Shown in pieces: positions 42,998-51,738 of a DNA stretch of 64,000 nucleotides. The stretch is from NCBI GenBank assembly GCA_013375495.1, contig JABXKC010000004.1, positions 124,001 through 188,000 on the forward strand, read 5' to 3'. The notes under the pieces were generated by a model. That model was given only the letters and a program-made list of their open reading frames with translations, searched no databases and had not been told where the DNA came from. The position numbers were made by a program, and so were the translations under genes. This DNA is from Promethearchaeota archaeon. GTDB lineage: Archaea; Asgardarchaeota; Lokiarchaeia; Sigynarchaeales; SOKP01. Position 1 is the first letter of the stretch. Each line of letters begins with the position of its first letter.

Positions 42998-44164
42998 ATG
43001 AGATATAAAATCGAAAGCATTGAGCTGACTCCTCTACATGTTCCATTCAAGGATTATGTAATTAAAGCGATGGAAGAATCAGAAGGTGGTCTTGGTATGG
43101 CAATTCCTGCCGAAGGAGCTTGGTTAGGAGGTGATTTTGTCATAATTCAATTAAAAGTTAATAATGGAAGTATTGGATTAGGCGAATCATTTATCTGGTT
43201 ACCTGAAACAGGAGTATCTCCATATCAGATTATTGATGCAATCAAAAATATATTAGCTAAATATGTCATAGGTGAAAATCCATTTAATATAAGAAGAATA
43301 AATTATCGAATGGATGTTAATCTAGCCCGTAATGAGATTGCGAAAGGACTAATAGATATGGCTTTATATGATCTTATTGGAAATATCAAAGAAATACCTG
43401 CTTGTTATTTAATGGGCGGAAAAATAAGGGATGAAATCCCATTATCAGCTTTAATTCCAATCGGTAGTCCTATGTTAATGAGAGGGTTGGTTCGGTCTTT
43501 CTATAAAAAAGGATTTCGTTCTTTTAGGTTAAAACTTGGAAAGAGTATTGAACAAGATAAAGAAGTAGTCCAATCAATTCGAGATGCTTTAGGAAATGAC
43601 ATTCATTTACGTGTAGATTATAATCAAGCCTATTCACCTCAAAACGCAATTCGTGCGATTAAAGCATTAGAACCCTATGGTATTGACTTTGCAGAACAAC
43701 CAGTGAAATCTGATGACTATTTAGGAATGGCTTACGTACAAAAAAAGGTTGATACACCTTTAATGGCTCATGAAGGTTTTTTTTCCTTGAGGGATTTTAT
43801 CACTTTAGTAGAATTAAATGCTGTAAGGGTTTTAGGAATTAATTCTGAAAGACCTGGAGGTGTAACTAAAGCTCTAAGAGCGATAGAATACGCAAAAATG
43901 CGGGGTTTAGGAGTAGTCATACATAATCAACCATTAGGAATTGCCTCAGCTATGCATATCCATCTCCATACTGCTAAATACGACTCTATTGATTATGCTA
44001 CGGAACTATTTGGACAAGAAATGTTAAAAGATGATTTAATTACGAATCCTATTGATTACAGCAAAGGTCTTGCTAGTGTTCCAAAGGGGCCTGGATGGGG
44101 AGTTAAACTAGATTCAGCTGCTTTAAATAGATTTGCAACAGCAGAAACAATTGTTATAGAGTAA
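42998..44164 (+). CDS. Enolase-superfamily mandelate racemase/muconate lactonizing enzyme-like protein
   Basis: The 388-residue protein has the N-terminal capping domain (1-125) and a beta/alpha barrel. Mg2+ ligands are D207 (RVDYNQ), E233 (FAEQP) and E259 (MAHEGFF). On the second strand the base is R177-L178-K179, where K-x-K is common, leaving K179. The residue five before GG (INSERPGG), Lys in muconate-type and Asp in mandelate-type enzymes, is N282. H309 (VVIHNQP) fills the position of the mandelate-racemase His. It abstracts a proton alpha to a carboxylate; the exact reaction is not predictable. Single gene next to an alpha/beta hydrolase gene in convergent orientation. Confidence 0.88.
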   Translation: MRYKIESIELTPLHVPFKDYVIKAMEESEGGLGMAIPAEGAWLGGDFVIIQLKVNNGSIGLGESFIWLPETGVSPYQIIDAIKNILAKYVIGENPFNIRRINYRMDVNLARNEIAKGLIDMALYDLIGNIKEIPACYLMGGKIRDEIPLSALIPIGSPMLMRGLVRSFYKKGFRSFRLKLGKSIEQDKEVVQSIRDALGNDIHLRVDYNQAYSPQNAIRAIKALEPYGIDFAEQPVKSDDYLGMAYVQKKVDTPLMAHEGFFSLRDFITLVELNAVRVLGINSERPGGVTKALRAIEYAKMRGLGVVIHNQPLGIASAMHIHLHTAKYDSIDYATELFGQEMLKDDLITNPIDYSKGLASVPKGPGWGVKLDSAALNRFATAETIVIE

Positions 44165-44214
44165 CTTAAATGAAAAAGAAAGATTTAATTTCTGAATAAT
44201 ATCAGATATAATAT

Positions 44215-45027
44215 TTAAATTTCTCCTAAAAAGCTTTCTAAAGCATTAGTATACTCATCTGTTGCCTCATATTGGATCATATGTCCAATCTTTGGGGTGA
44301 GAACTACTAATTTTGAATTAGGAATTTTCTGACTCATTGATTTAGATTCATCTGGAAGGATGAAAATATCTTTATCTCCCGTTAGGATTAAGGTAGGGGC
44401 GCTGATATCCTTTAATTTTTCTTCAACATTAAAATTATTTATAATTGATTCCATCGTACGGAGCCCAACATATTCTTCGTTTAGAAGGGTTAAATCTACA
44501 AATTCTTTAATTAGTTCCGTTTGTTCTTTTCTTGCTTTTCGCTGAAAGCAGAGCCCTACAAAAATGGTATCGAGCGTTTCCCGATCTTTGAGAGACATTT
44601 CACCAGACTTTAAATCTTTGATGTATTGCACTAATCCTGGGTTGTTAAGCTTTGGTGCTGTTGCCATTAAGATTAATCCGTCTAGTCTCTTAGCTAATTT
44701 AGGAGTAGTAGCGTAGATCAAACTGATCATTCCGCCCATCGAATGTCCTACGAGGATTATTTTCTCGTCACCAATAATTTTGAAAAGAGTTTCGTCTAAA
44801 TAATTGGCTAAATCTGTTAACTCGTAAGACTCAGATTCAGGTTTATCGCTTTTTCCATGACCTAAATGATCTATTGCAATGGTTCGAAAATTGCTTGAGA
44901 AATGATCTATCTGAGCTTCAAATAACCAAGAAGAACCTAAGAAGCCATGAATAAATACCAAGTTTTTCCCTTTGCCTTTTTCTATATAGTGAATCTTATA
45001 ACCTTTATCAAGTTCTACATATGGCAT
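44215..45027 (-). CDS. Alpha/beta hydrolase (esterase/BioH-like)
   Basis: The 270-residue protein has LVFIHGFLGSSWLFEAQI (oxyanion loop HGF), IDHLGHGKSDKPE, nucleophile Ser in VGHSMGGMISL, Asp in GDKDIFILP and His in PKIGHMIQYE. This is the classic catalytic triad of esterases, haloperoxidases and C-C hydrolases. No signal peptide, so it acts in the cytoplasm. It is distinct from the monoacylglycerol-lipase-like hydrolase at 41295. Substrate unknown. Confidence 0.85.
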   Translation of the reverse strand: MPYVELDKGYKIHYIEKGKGKNLVFIHGFLGSSWLFEAQIDHFSSNFRTIAIDHLGHGKSDKPESESYELTDLANYLDETLFKIIGDEKIILVGHSMGGMISLIYATTPKLAKRLDGLILMATAPKLNNPGLVQYIKDLKSGEMSLKDRETLDTIFVGLCFQRKARKEQTELIKEFVDLTLLNEEYVGLRTMESIINNFNVEEKLKDISAPTLILTGDKDIFILPDESKSMSQKIPNSKLVVLTPKIGHMIQYEATDEYTNALESFLGEI

Positions 45028-45187
45028 GATATTAATCCTATTATTCTCAATTATATTTATAATTTAAGAAAACCCTTTCAAAAATTTGCTATTTTTTTTA
45101 AGATTATACATATTAATTCATACTAACAAGAATTATCTGTTAACGAATATTATTTCAGATATCTCTATACTACATTTAATTGAAAGG

Positions 45188-46168
45188 TTGATCGAGATTT
45201 TTAAAAACATCAAAAATGCTTATAAGATAATATCTCCTGTGGCAAATGCTACACCTTTAATGACGAGTAGAACATTAGATTCGATTACTGGAGCTAAAAA
45301 AGTGATTGTAAAGTGTGAAAATTTTCAGCGAACAGGTTCCTTTAAGTTTAGGGGAGCATGGAACTCAATTAATCGCATACCAAAAACTGAGAGCGAAAAT
45401 GGTATTATAGCACACTCATCGGGGAATTTTGCTCAAGCTGTTGCTTTAGTAGCAAAATTACTGAAAATTAAAGCTACGATCGTTATGCCTAATAACGCCA
45501 CTCCTTCGAAAATTCAGGCTACTAGAAGTTATGGTGCAGAAGTTATATTATGTGGGAGTAATCCCGGTGATCGAGCTAAAAAGGTAGAAGAATTAGTGCA
45601 ACAACATGACTATAGATTAGTACACCCTTATGACGATTACAATGTCATATTTGGGGCGGGTACAACTGCTCTCGAATTGATAACTTCCACAAAACCAATT
45701 GATTTACTACTTGTTCCAATAGGTGGAGGTGGATTAATAAGTGGATGTTCGATAGCAGCAAAAGGACTAGATCCAAGAATAAAAGTTATTGGCATTGAGC
45801 CTAAAAACGCTGATGATGCATTTCGTTCGTATCAATTAGGTAAACGGGTACCTGTAGAAAACCCAAATACAATAGCTGATGGGTTGAGAACATCCGTAGG
45901 GGAAAAAACTTTCCCGATAATCCAAAAATATGTCGACAATATTATTACAGTTACTGAAGAACAAATTATTGATGCTATGAAATTTTATTGGGAGCGTATG
46001 AAACTAGTGGTTGAACCTTCTGGAGCAGTCCCTTTAGCAGGGCTATTATCTGGTAGTATTGATTCTTCGTTAATCAAAAATAAAAGAATTGGGATAATAA
46101 TAAGCGGCGGGAACATCGATTTATCGGATTTTTTTGCAGCCTTAAAAACAAAAAGTTTGAAAAGTTAA
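45188..46168 (+). CDS. PLP-dependent threonine/serine dehydratase-like enzyme
   Basis: The enzyme has the fold-type II PLP domain: CENFQRTGSFKFRGAWNSI with the Schiff-base Lys in SFKFRGA, AHSSGNFAQAVAL (substrate loop SSGN), VMPNNATPSKI, and the phosphate-binding VPIGGGGLISG, plus VEPSGAVPLAGL and SGGNIDL at the C-terminus. It is 326 residues from TTG 45188, about the 310-330 of catabolic threonine dehydratase or serine racemase. A longer open frame begins at TTG 45086, but its first 34 residues do not look like the family. It converts threonine to 2-oxobutyrate or serine to pyruvate, adding to the threonine degradation route elsewhere in the window. Confidence 0.88.
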   Translation: MIEIFKNIKNAYKIISPVANATPLMTSRTLDSITGAKKVIVKCENFQRTGSFKFRGAWNSINRIPKTESENGIIAHSSGNFAQAVALVAKLLKIKATIVMPNNATPSKIQATRSYGAEVILCGSNPGDRAKKVEELVQQHDYRLVHPYDDYNVIFGAGTTALELITSTKPIDLLLVPIGGGGLISGCSIAAKGLDPRIKVIGIEPKNADDAFRSYQLGKRVPVENPNTIADGLRTSVGEKTFPIIQKYVDNIITVTEEQIIDAMKFYWERMKLVVEPSGAVPLAGLLSGSIDSSLIKNKRIGIIISGGNIDLSDFFAALKTKSLKS

Positions 46169-46197
46169 TTTAACAAAAATAGAAAACAAAAAGAAAT

Positions 46198-46557
46198 TTA
46201 ATCATCAATATCAGGGATGTTTTTGATACGACTAAAATCGCTCTCTATAGCTTGATAGAGCAAATCTACTGCGTTATCCCATAAAGTTTCGAATATTTTC
46301 GCGACAACCTTAAAACTTTCTTCATTCTGAAAATTGAGAGTAATTGTTTGTGTATCGTTATCTATGTTTATTTCCATAGAGATCTCATCCCTTAGACCAC
46401 CATACATTTTTAACATTGTGATGATTTCTTCTGGTTCAGCAAGAATACCGTCGATTTTATTTTTAATAGTTAATGTAATAGCTAATTTTGATGTATCTGG
46501 CTCTATATCTATCGCTTCTTTTAACATGTTCTTTAAACTTGGTAATAATTCTTCCAT
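46198..46557 (-). CDS. Small acidic protein, unknown function
   Basis: The 119-residue cytoplasmic protein is acidic and alternates helix and strand: a first helix LPSLKNMLKEAIDIEPD, then strands LAITLTIKNK, ISMEINIDNDTQTITLNFQ and VVAKIFETLWDNAVDLLYQAI. No catalytic residues stand out and no family is recognised. Its ATG lies 28 bases downstream of the CocE-like hydrolase stop on the same strand, so it is probably co-transcribed. Confidence 0.6.
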   Translation of the reverse strand: MEELLPSLKNMLKEAIDIEPDTSKLAITLTIKNKIDGILAEPEEIITMLKMYGGLRDEISMEINIDNDTQTITLNFQNEESFKVVAKIFETLWDNAVDLLYQAIESDFSRIKNIPDIDD

Positions 46558-46584
46558 TATTTTTCACCTAATTGTTGTTCTTTC

Positions 46585-48411
46585 TTAATTCTCCTTTTTA
46601 ATTATTGGAATATCAATATAAGAAGAATGAGTATTATTTCTTGAAATCGTAATCGTCGGTCTTCCCTCAGAGGGATATCGTAGGAATGTATCTTTATCAG
46701 CTCCTGCTATAGCAATCTTAATTCTGTGTCCTTTTTTAATAAGAACCGATGTTGCGTGTAAACCAAACTTAACTTCTGTTATTTCTCCTGGAATAAGGGG
46801 AGCAGAATCTTCCTTTTTATAACTATGATAGGGAATTAAAATCTTGTATGGTGGGTCTTCGGACAAGATTTTTCTATGAATTACTCGAAATTCTCCGTCA
46901 GTTATATAGGTTATATCCCCATTTTCGTCTAAATCCTCGAAGTATGCGAAAATAGATCCATCATCGTGTGTGGAAGTTAAGTACAGAGACAAAATTATTT
47001 GTCCAGTAATTTCAATGTCTTGATCGAATGGTTTGGAAGTATAACATAACAATTTTTCGTCAACTTTAGCCCTATTTTCGTAAGTTATTGGAAACCCTAA
47101 TAGTGCCCACCATCGATTATTTCTCCCTGTAGTAGCTCGAAAATTGATTCTGTATGAATCATTTCCGCTAGCGTTTTCTGGTTTTTCTTTTGTCAATTTA
47201 TTATTCTCGTAAAAATACCATTTTTGATAAGTATGTCCTATGGGAGGCCAAACATTAGATTTCTTCCACTTTTCTTCAACTAATGTATAATAATATATCA
47301 CCTTCCCTTGTATTCCATCACCGTATATACATTTATTAAAAAAGTTAATCCAAGCGTTCACCTTATTTTTCGGTGAGGGAGTAACTGATGTTCGATTGGG
47401 AAAAAATTGATTTGCTGGTAAACGAGCTCCGTGATTCCAATCTCCTAAAATAGCAATTTGGGGATTAGATGTATTCATAAACCGATGAATGATAGCATCT
47501 CCATATCCTGAATCTAACCAAGCGCACCAAGCTAAAATTGGTAAATTAGATTGTTCAATTTTGTCTTTACGGTCGAAAATACTGAAATCATCAATCGAAG
47601 AGCCATCTAATATTTGATCATCTCTAAAACCTTTATCGATCATATGCTCATAGACATACTGATTAGAACCATGTTGTTCTACTGCTTTATTCAACATTAT
47701 TAAATCTTTATCCGTTTTTACTGGCTTAACACCTTTCACAAATAACCAAGCATCAGGCATTATTTGTCTAAAGACTTTAGGATTATTTAGATCTAAATTT
47801 TTACCGAGAAATGACCACAGTTGAATAAACGCGTGATCAAAACACCCGCCTGGGAATGCTACATCAGTATATGGATCCCAAAATCCGTGTCCAGGTATTA
47901 CGGCTTTTATAGCTGGATGAAGGTTCCTCGCAAATAATTCAGCTGTAGTTCCAGTATAGGAAATACCTTTAGAAACTACTTTTCCGTCGGACCAAGGTTG
48001 AGCAATAATCCAATCTACAATATCATATCCATCTTTAACTTCTTCTTCCGAGAATGGAGTAATTCTTGAGCCAAATGATGCTCCAGTCCCTCGAACATCA
48101 GTATAAATGAGCGCATAGCCTCGACTAGTAACAACCTCTGGATTCGGAGCGTTTGGTATCATGCTATCTAGAATCCATCTAAAAGGAATTCGCAATTCCA
48201 TTGCTCTCCAATACCTTGTCTGAGTTAATACCGTAGGAATTTTAACATCTGGAGTAAGGCCTTTAGGGAGACAAATGGTAGCAGCAATTTTTACGCCATC
48301 TCTTACAGTAATATAGGTTGAATCAATAATGTATCCGTCTTTATACTTTTTTTCTGGAATCTCTCCCAATTCTTTAAAAGGATTATTTTCTATAGCATTT
48401 GGATCTGTCAT
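46585..48411 (-). CDS. CocE/NonD-family hydrolase (X-Pro dipeptidyl-peptidase-like)
   Basis: The 608-residue protein has an alpha/beta hydrolase core with PTVLTQTRYWRA, YALIYTDVRGTGASFGSR, DIVDWIIAQPWSDGKV and the nucleophile Ser in GISYTGTTAELFA. The acid residue is in the WCAWLDSGYGDA region and the His near LGDWNHGAR. A C-terminal jelly-roll domain of about 200 residues follows with IEITGQIILSLYLTST and GHRIKIAIAGADKDTF. Members hydrolyse acyl-peptide, cocaine-type or other esters and amides. Length matches the usual 550-650. No signal peptide. It heads a short operon with a small unknown gene. Confidence 0.9.
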   Translation of the reverse strand: MTDPNAIENNPFKELGEIPEKKYKDGYIIDSTYITVRDGVKIAATICLPKGLTPDVKIPTVLTQTRYWRAMELRIPFRWILDSMIPNAPNPEVVTSRGYALIYTDVRGTGASFGSRITPFSEEEVKDGYDIVDWIIAQPWSDGKVVSKGISYTGTTAELFARNLHPAIKAVIPGHGFWDPYTDVAFPGGCFDHAFIQLWSFLGKNLDLNNPKVFRQIMPDAWLFVKGVKPVKTDKDLIMLNKAVEQHGSNQYVYEHMIDKGFRDDQILDGSSIDDFSIFDRKDKIEQSNLPILAWCAWLDSGYGDAIIHRFMNTSNPQIAILGDWNHGARLPANQFFPNRTSVTPSPKNKVNAWINFFNKCIYGDGIQGKVIYYYTLVEEKWKKSNVWPPIGHTYQKWYFYENNKLTKEKPENASGNDSYRINFRATTGRNNRWWALLGFPITYENRAKVDEKLLCYTSKPFDQDIEITGQIILSLYLTSTHDDGSIFAYFEDLDENGDITYITDGEFRVIHRKILSEDPPYKILIPYHSYKKEDSAPLIPGEITEVKFGLHATSVLIKKGHRIKIAIAGADKDTFLRYPSEGRPTITISRNNTHSSYIDIPIIKKEN

Positions 48412-48537
48412 TTTTCTGTTAACCTTTTTTTTGAATTAATTTAATTTAGACTTTAGAGTTTTTATTAAAGTTATGTGATTTATCTTATTCATATAAAGGT
48501 TTATAATATTTGAAAAATTTTGCTTAAAAAAAAATAA

Positions 48538-49269
48538 GATTTTAGGGATAAAATTATTTTTTGCGAAATAGAAGATCAACAAATTCCACTTGTTACTACG
48601 GGAACATCACCTTTTTTAGGAGCTGGTCAGTTTGGTGAAAATGCTCAAATATACCGAAGAAAATTTTTGAATAACAAAACCGCAGTTTTAGAAATATTGG
48701 AAGCAAGCTATAAGGTTGGAGGGCGCGGGATAGAGCTAATACCCGCTGGAAAAGTTAGCGAGGCTGCGAAAATTATGGCAGAAACTCACGATGACTTCAT
48801 TATAACTGGATCCACCTTTCCAGGACCAGATCCGTTAATTGATAAGTTAGCCAATCTTGATGCAAAATTAATTTTTGCTCACGGAATGGTCTCGGATAAA
48901 AAGGAGGGGAAATTAGAGAAACTTATTGACGAGATTGAATCAATGGGAATAATACCAGGAATAGCGACTCATAATCCCGTTTCTACATTAGAATATGCGT
49001 TCGAAAATCTACCTTCTGTAAAAGCTTTTTTGATTCCGTTTAACTCTCGTGGAATGTTAATGGGAAATCAAAAAAAGCTTGAAAATATTGTAAATAGTCA
49101 TAAAAATCATTTTTTTATTGGAATGAAAACGCTCGCAGCAGGCAAATTAGACCCAAATCAAGCTTTCGATTACATTTCGCAGCACAATATAAGCTGTGTA
49201 TCGATTGGTATGGTTACTATTGAGGAAGCAAAGGTTTCTACGGAAATCGCCTTAAAAGTTCTTCTTTAA
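48538..49269 (+). CDS. Unknown alpha/beta protein, true start unclear
   Basis: Codons from 48538 read without a stop into the frame that has its first TTG at 48667. The stretch before that TTG encodes PLVTTGTSPFLGAGQFGENA and IYRRKFL, which looks like real coding sequence with a Gly-rich loop. Yet there is no ATG, GTG or TTG between the stop at 48535 and 48667. Either a rare ATT or ATA start is used, or the start was lost. The body (GGRGIELIPAGKVSEAAKIM, DFIITGSTFPGPDP, IFAHGMVSDKKEGK, GIATHNPVSTLEYA, HFFIGMKTLAAGKL, CVSIGMVTIEEA) looks like a TIM-barrel or aldo-keto/xylose-isomerase-like fold, but no family is recognised. Confidence 0.6.
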   Translation, partial: DFRDKIIFCEIEDQQIPLVTTGTSPFLGAGQFGENAQIYRRKFLNNKTAVLEILEASYKVGGRGIELIPAGKVSEAAKIMAETHDDFIITGSTFPGPDPLIDKLANLDAKLIFAHGMVSDKKEGKLEKLIDEIESMGIIPGIATHNPVSTLEYAFENLPSVKAFLIPFNSRGMLMGNQKKLENIVNSHKNHFFIGMKTLAAGKLDPNQAFDYISQHNISCVSIGMVTIEEAKVSTEIALKVLL

Positions 49270-49320
49270 TACTATCATGTTTAAATTTTCATATTCGTAT
49301 TGATGATTAACATCATAATA

Positions 49321-50043
49321 TTATTCTAATTCTTTACCAAAACTTCTATAAATTAAATAAGCTGCAATAGTAGCTATTGGTGGAAAAATAAAAACATAAA
49401 TATTTCGATAGATTTCGTTTTCAATCCATGTGTTATATAAAAATAAACCATACACTGAGGCAAATTCGAGAAAGACACTGATTATAAACAGGGTAATCCT
49501 TTTTTTTAGAACTACTCCTTCAAACACTTTTATAAGTTTATTTGAAAGATATATTTGAGGGATTACTAAGAATATTAACAATAAAAACCAACTTAAAATA
49601 AGGAAGAACCAACTATAAGCAGGTATCCATTCAGTACTCGAATCATACCTGATTCCTTCTAAGAAAAAACCTACAAATATAATATATGTAGAAATTATTC
49701 CATAAAATGTAATTCCTAATTGGAACATCCAATGTGGAGATTTTCTTTCAAGTTTTACTAGCATCCAGCTAAATATAACAAATAGGCTATTCCCAAACAT
49801 AAAAAAATAAATGGCAATTAAATATAAAAAATAAGCGTAAGGAGTATAATTGAATAGTATTGAAATTGAACTTAAGGAATAAGCAAGTGAGATCATTATG
49901 AAAACACTACTAAGAGTATAAGTTGACCTATTTCTTGCTCTTTTTAATAATTTATATGCAAGATAAGACAAATAAAAAATAGGCCATACTTGAAATATTA
50001 ATACTATGATTATTCTTTGAGTTAGAATGTTTTGTAGTAGCAT
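49321..50043 (-). CDS. Seven-helix membrane protein, unknown function
   Basis: The 240-residue protein has seven predicted membrane helices (about residues 9-29, 43-65, 70-92, 105-127, 138-162, 178-198 and 210-232) and short basic loops on one side (KLLKRARNRST, KLERKSPH, KLIKVFEGVVLKKR), so an outside N-terminus with inside-facing basic loops is likely. It recalls the size and plan of archaeal and bacterial sensor membrane domains, but there is no attached kinase or cyclase domain. No family is recognised. Confidence 0.55.
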   Translation of the reverse strand: MLLQNILTQRIIIVLIFQVWPIFYLSYLAYKLLKRARNRSTYTLSSVFIMISLAYSLSSISILFNYTPYAYFLYLIAIYFFMFGNSLFVIFSWMLVKLERKSPHWMFQLGITFYGIISTYIIFVGFFLEGIRYDSSTEWIPAYSWFFLILSWFLLLIFLVIPQIYLSNKLIKVFEGVVLKKRITLFIISVFLEFASVYGLFLYNTWIENEIYRNIYVFIFPPIATIAAYLIYRSFGKELE

Positions 50044-50125
50044 TTTGTTTATGAAAATAAACCTTTCTGAGGTTATAAATAATTTGATTTTAGATTTAAA
50101 TCAATTCTCTTTTGATATCTACCTC

Positions 50126-50704
50126 TTATTTTGAAAATACTTCGTATTTCAGTATTTCAGATCGAAAATATTTCCAGATAGTATCATAAATCTTTTTTTG
50201 AAAACGCTGACTGTTCAAGGTTTTAACAGGGGTACTATTTATTAAGTCATTAAGTGCAAGAATAATAGTTTCCGTATATACCTTAAATTTATCACGAATT
50301 TTCTCCTCTTCCTTAATTTCATACATGTACTCTTTGATAATATCGTGTAAGGAATCATTCAAGCTACTTATGGTTGGAAGCATAAACTTTTCATATTTTT
50401 TCCGTATTGACGCTCTAACATGAATTCTTATTACATTTTTTCCCTTAACTGTGGTTTTTTTCTTAAAAGCAAATCCCTTTTTGCATAAATTGTTAATATA
50501 ATCATACCCTTTAGTTTGGCTTTTATGATCAAATTCTGTATCGATAAGAAGCTTAATAATTGGTTGTACTTCTCCTTCGTGCATTAATAGAATCATAAAT
50601 GCTTCAAATTCTCGCATAGATAATTTTTTTAAATCAAAAGTATTGTCTTTTAAGCGGGGAATCTTTCCAATCGATTTTAATGGGGAATATTTGTCATTTT
50701 CCAT
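50126..50704 (-). CDS. Winged-helix type DNA-binding protein, putative regulator
   Basis: The 192-residue protein has a winged-helix look in residues 25-95: LSMREFEAFMILLMHEGEVQ (helix 1), PIIKLLIDTEF, SQTKGYDYINNLCKKGFAFKKK (recognition helix followed by the wing VKGKNVIRIHVR). A long charged helical tail (FMLPTISSLNDSLHDIIKEYMYEIKEEEKIRDKF) suggests dimerisation. MarR and TrmB-type regulators share this plan. Directly upstream (plus-strand side 50774-50799) is an 8-bp perfect inverted repeat that could be its own operator. The call rests on pattern, not on a recognised family. Confidence 0.5.
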   Translation of the reverse strand: MENDKYSPLKSIGKIPRLKDNTFDLKKLSMREFEAFMILLMHEGEVQPIIKLLIDTEFDHKSQTKGYDYINNLCKKGFAFKKKTTVKGKNVIRIHVRASIRKKYEKFMLPTISSLNDSLHDIIKEYMYEIKEEEKIRDKFKVYTETIILALNDLINSTPVKTLNSQRFQKKIYDTIWKYFRSEILKYEVFSK

Positions 50705-50773
50705 GTTAATAATACAACTTTTAACAGATATGTTCTTTCCTTCTTTTGAATTTGAAATAATTTCAGAAAAATA

Positions 50774-50799
50774 TTTACATAAAATATCAAATATGTAAA
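50774..50799 (-). promoter_or_regulatory. Perfect 8-bp inverted repeat, possible regulator operator
   Basis: TTTACATA (50774-50781) and TATGTAAA (50792-50799) are perfect arms with a 10-base spacer, 70-95 bases upstream of the start of the winged-helix gene. The spacing places the half-sites about two helix turns apart, as for dimeric winged-helix regulators. Autoregulation is inferred. Confidence 0.4.
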
Positions 50800-50921
50800 A
50801 AATAAAAAATATTGATTATATAAAAATATTTGTCTATAAATTAAAGATATTTTCTGAAGAATGAGATATTCTTCTATTATCTTAAAGAACTGAGCTCAAA
50901 AATTAGAGATTTTAACAACAT

Positions 50922-50981
50922 TTCTCCAAGATTGAGGAGGTCCTTTAAATACTCCATAAACTTCTCCTCAAAATTGGGGAA
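50922..50981. repeat. Imperfect 19-base inverted repeat
   Basis: TTCTCCAAGATTGAGGAGG (50922-50940) and the reverse complement of TCTCCTCAAAATTGGGGAA (50963-50981) match at about 15 of 19 positions. The loop of about 22 bases is AT-rich. It could form a hairpin in RNA or two inverted binding sites for a protein. Confidence 0.45.
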
Positions 50982-51086
50982 TAAAGCTTAAATCTTATAT
51001 CGACGATAGAATATATAGATAGTTTGACATTTTAATAAAGTTTAAGATTACAGATAAAAGTCTAGGGGGGGCTTAGGTTATTTTTT

Positions 51087-51120
51087 TCTATTGAATAATC
51101 ATTCTGATTATTTCAATAGA
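51087..51120. repeat. 15-bp hairpin with 3-base loop
   Basis: TCTATTGAATAATCA (51087-51101) and TGATTATTTCAATAGA (51105-51120) are complementary except for one bulged base, with loop TTC. It lies 33 bases past the end of the nitroreductase gene on the minus strand but is not followed by T on that strand; on the plus strand it is preceded by T7. It may protect the 3' end of the nitroreductase-GTPase transcript. Confidence 0.5.
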
Positions 51121-51153
51121 TAGAGAGAATTTTTGGGGTGCAAAATTTTACTT

Positions 51154-51729
51154 TCATAAAACCTTTAAGATTACGTTGTCCAATTTTCGCTTAGGGACAT
51201 GCATCTTGTTTCCTTCTTTCCAGTACTTGAAAGAATCCTCATAAGGTTCCATTTTCGAGGTTTCATCCGGATAACCTAAACTAACTACGTGTTTAATTTC
51301 GTAATTTTCAGGCACTTCAAGTAAAGATCTAATTTTTGCTCCGTTAATGTTACCCATCCAACAACATCCAATTCCAAAACTAACTGCTCCAAGTAATATG
51401 TTCTCAACCGCGGCCCCAATATCGTAGTCATAATATGATTTCTTAATATCCATGTTTACAAGAACTACAATATACGCCGTTGGTTCTCTACCTTTTTCAG
51501 GTGTCCTTTCCTCCTTAGGAAGAGAAGATGCCCATCTTACGAGTGGAAACATTTTCTCTCTCATCGCGGAGCTTTCTACAATAATATATTCAACGGCTTG
51601 AATATTACTACCTGCTGGCGCTATTCGAGCATAATCGATTAATTTCTTTAGGATTTCGCTTGGAATAGGATTTTGTTTAAATCTCCTAATAGTTCTTCTC
51701 TTATATATTGCCTCTTCAATATCCATCAT
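51154..51729 (-). CDS. Nitroreductase-family flavoprotein
   Basis: The 191-residue protein has the FMN-binding nitroreductase pattern: IYKRRTIRRFKQNPIPSEILKKLIDYARIAPAGSNIQAVEYIIV, a middle DIGAAVENILLGAVSFGIGCCWMGNING, and LLEVPENYEIKHVVSLGYPDE. It is clearly different from the nitroreductase at 8400 and has a longer C-terminus. The two first codons are both ATG. Its start lies 9 bases after the stop of the GTPase gene, so the two form an operon. The pairing of a small GTPase with a flavoprotein has no evident functional reason. Confidence 0.88.
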   Translation of the reverse strand: MMDIEEAIYKRRTIRRFKQNPIPSEILKKLIDYARIAPAGSNIQAVEYIIVESSAMREKMFPLVRWASSLPKEERTPEKGREPTAYIVVLVNMDIKKSYYDYDIGAAVENILLGAVSFGIGCCWMGNINGAKIRSLLEVPENYEIKHVVSLGYPDETSKMEPYEDSFKYWKEGNKMHVPKRKLDNVILKVL

Positions 51730-51738
51730 TAAACCCTT

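Larger units (their letters stand above)
50705..51153. other. Noncoding region with four inverted repeats
   Basis: No gene-like frame is seen in these 449 bases. They hold an 8-bp inverted repeat (50774-50799), a perfect 7-bp hairpin (50856-50874), a 19-base imperfect inverted repeat (50922-50981) and a 15-bp hairpin with a 3-base loop (51087-51120). A run GGGGGGG lies near 51065. The region separates the putative winged-helix regulator from the nitroreductase-GTPase operon, so it may hold operators or a small structured RNA. Confidence 0.55.

Noticed and set aside
45086..45187. Longer TTG start for the threonine dehydratase-like enzyme
   Set aside because: The 34 extra residues are hydrophobic and Leu/Ile-rich, unlike any family N-terminus, and would be read through the promoter region.
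50840..50990. CRISPR array
   Set aside because: The repeats are single inverted pairs, not a series of direct repeats with spacers, and no cas gene is near.
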